Positions 62,732 through 64,000 of a DNA stretch of 64,000 nucleotides are shown piece after piece. Position 1 is the first letter of the stretch. The number at the start of each line of letters is the position of its first letter. Origin of the DNA: Clostridiales bacterium. Its GTDB lineage: Bacteria > Bacillota > Clostridia > Saccharofermentanales > Saccharofermentanaceae. The stretch is taken from positions 1-64,000 of the forward strand of contig JAFRQR010000035.1 in NCBI GenBank assembly GCA_017428545.1. Reading direction: 5' to 3'. Under the pieces are notes generated by a model. The model was given only the letters and a program-made list of their open reading frames with translations, ran no database searches and was not told where the DNA came from. Position numbers and translations under genes: made by a program.

Positions 62732-63189
62732 GTTTTAGTGTTAATGAGATGAAGCGTTCCAGCATGGATATTCCTTCTTCCCGGATACATTGTATTCCTT
62801 TCGACAAACGGTATTTGGAGCAATACAAGATCGGTTATAATGCGGCTTTCCGCCCGATGAGAGAGGCGCTGAATATCAAACCATATGACTGGTATCATGA
62901 CACTAATAAGATACTGGATAAGTCCTCTGATATATATCTTCTTGTTGAAGATGAAGTGCTGATCGGTTCTGTAGCCTCTTACGGAAATGAGATCGATGAT
63001 CTCTTCGTTGTAGGAGCATACCGTCAAAAGGGATATGGAAAACAACTCTTAATATGGGCTATGGATCACATAGCATCATTAGGGTACGATGAATTGATAT
63101 TACATGTTGCAGAATGGAATCGGAGGGCTGTTCAACTGTATATGAATGAAGGTTTTAGGATCGTTAAAACAGATGTTATACTAGTATAG
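62728..63189 (+). CDS. GNAT-family N-acetyltransferase
   Basis: A 153-residue protein with the acetyl-CoA-binding motif VVGAYRQKGYGKQLL and the C-terminal NRRAVQLYMNEGFRIV typical of GNAT enzymes. The substrate is unknown. Its ATG overlaps the RelE stop (ATGA), so the three genes may be cotranslated. GNAT proteins can be toxins, but this one lacks a typical DUF1778 partner and reads like a metabolic acetyltransferase. Confidence 0.8.
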   Translation: MSFSVNEMKRSSMDIPSSRIHCIPFDKRYLEQYKIGYNAAFRPMREALNIKPYDWYHDTNKILDKSSDIYLLVEDEVLIGSVASYGNEIDDLFVVGAYRQKGYGKQLLIWAMDHIASLGYDELILHVAEWNRRAVQLYMNEGFRIVKTDVILV

Positions 63190-63387
63190 AAAATGAACAG
63201 TTTAAAATGAGCCAAATCCATGTATTTTCATATATTTGGATAAATGTCGCTAAGTATTGATGTTAAAGGCTTTCCGATGAATTGTGACTACGATATATCT
63301 TCATATAAATCCTTATAATTCACAGAAAAATGGTACACCTCGTGGTACACAAGAACAATTTAACCCAGAAGTCCTGATGTAGTAATT

Positions 63388-63417
63388 GAGACCGTGAAAT
63401 ATCGGTCTCTTTTTATT
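63388..63417 (+). terminator. Terminator in the gap after the acetyltransferase gene
   Basis: A perfect 7-bp stem (GAGACCG against CGGTCTC) with an eight-base loop is followed by TTTTTATT. The 300-bp gap 63190-63489 otherwise holds a tandem-like GGTACAC pair (63332-63338, 63345-63351) and no supported gene. Confidence 0.75.
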
Positions 63418-63489
63418 GCAACGAAGAGCTATTTAATTATAACAAGCGGTAGTATGTCCGCTGATTATAAACAAAGGAGAACAATAGCT

Positions 63490-63822
63490 ATGAAAAAATT
63501 AACACAATTCCAATCATTCAATTTCGGAGCATTTGCTAAAGACAAACATTTCATGATTCAGTCTATCAAATGGAATGACAAGAAAGGTTGTGTCAGCCTT
63601 GATGTAATTATCACCGAAGACAATACCGATTATGGAGATGATTCTGTCAGCAACATATTTGAAAAATTCAAGGTTCATCTTATCAAAGATACCAATGAAG
63701 ATGATGTTGATAAATATCATGTGAGAGACAAAATCATTTTCAAAAATATCGGTAAATGCTCTGTATGGGGAGATTATGCAAGTAACCTTAGTGTCGAAGC
63801 AATTATTGAGGTGGTCGAATGA
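63490..63822 (+). CDS. Small protein, unrecognised
   Basis: A 110-residue acidic, Asp/Asn/Lys-rich soluble protein (MKKLTQFQSFNFGAF at the N-terminus, SVEAIIEVVE at the end). AAAGGAG lies about ten bases before the ATG at 63490; the frame stays open upstream without a signal. It overlaps the next gene by four bases. It has the feel of accessory genes of conjugative elements, but no family is recognised. Confidence 0.55.
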   Translation: MKKLTQFQSFNFGAFAKDKHFMIQSIKWNDKKGCVSLDVIITEDNTDYGDDSVSNIFEKFKVHLIKDTNEDDVDKYHVRDKIIFKNIGKCSVWGDYASNLSVEAIIEVVE

Positions 63823-64000
63823 TAATCAGTAAACGTAAGTATTACTGTAATTATTTTATAGCTATGTTGGTTGTGGGTGTACTTATATTTCTGAGTGCGC
63901 CCATAGCAAACAAATATCTGTTTCATATAAAGCTTTTAAATGATATATGCAGATATGCGATCATAACAGAAGTCATAATCATAGTTACAGTAAACATAAT
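63819..64000 (+). CDS. Membrane protein, cut by the window end
   Basis: The frame starts ATGATAATC, overlapping the previous stop, with GAGGTGG just upstream. It stays open to the end of the window (60 codons). The visible part has a basic start, a hydrophobic segment (YFIAMLVVGVLIFLSA) and a second hydrophobic stretch at the end. A small membrane protein coupled to the preceding gene is likely; function unknown. Confidence 0.5.
   Translation, partial: MIISKRKYYCNYFIAMLVVGVLIFLSAPIANKYLFHIKLLNDICRYAIITEVIIIVTVNI

Overview
The window looks like the replication-origin region of a Gram-positive member of the Clostridia with moderate GC. This rests on the gene order dnaA-dnaN-recF-remB-gyrB-parA-parB, the MurT/GatD and GatCAB enzymes, an LtaS-like sulfatase and a sortase. 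The family cannot be fixed from the sequence alone.

Positions 1-9,000 hold the origin block, read leftward. dnaA is followed by a 440-bp AT-rich gap with DnaA-box-like motifs (putative oriC), then dnaN, recF, remB, gyrB, two perfect parS sites, parA, parB and tRNA-Ser. Positions 9,000-21,600 are mainly envelope and housekeeping genes: a sortase, murT-gatD, a PAS-GGDEF protein, a LeuA-family synthase, an unusual MurD-CapA fusion with a downstream membrane protein, a MATE transporter and a CDF metal transporter.

Positions 21,700-25,200 are an AT-richer insert. A promoter drives a small secreted-peptide gene split by an in-frame TAG; a strong terminator and an ABC-type exporter set with two permeases follow. 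Positions 25,200-44,700 return to ordinary chromosome: gatCAB, a Sel1-repeat protein, trmL, an LtaS-like protein, a second PAS-GGDEF-like protein, a HAD/kinase-like protein, a saccharopine-dehydrogenase-family enzyme, a YfhO-like protein, a CNNM/CorC protein, uppP and guaA.

Positions 44,691-60,463 are an integrative element of about 15.8 kb inserted at the 3' end of guaA. It is bounded by an exact 22-bp direct repeat containing the last guaA codons. Its left part carries a repressor, an excisionase-like protein, a DUF6291-like protein, a tyrosine integrase and a MobC-like protein. Its cargo has three parts. The first is an agr-type quorum-sensing cassette (agrA-agrC-agrB) divergent from a six-gene operon: AgrD-like peptide, secreted protein, lipoprotein, two permeases and an ATPase. 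Two direct repeats 21 bp apart lie between the two transcription units. The second is a structured leader RNA in front of a DUF3800/solute-binding-protein chimera. The third is an HTH / AAA-ATPase / TOPRIM-like set that resembles an OLD- or PARIS-type phage-defence module.

Positions 60,500-64,000 form a second accessory stretch: an orphan Tdi1-type immunity-like protein, a HAD hydrolase, a Phd/RelE toxin-antitoxin pair overlapping an acetyltransferase, and two unrecognised small genes, the last cut by the window end.
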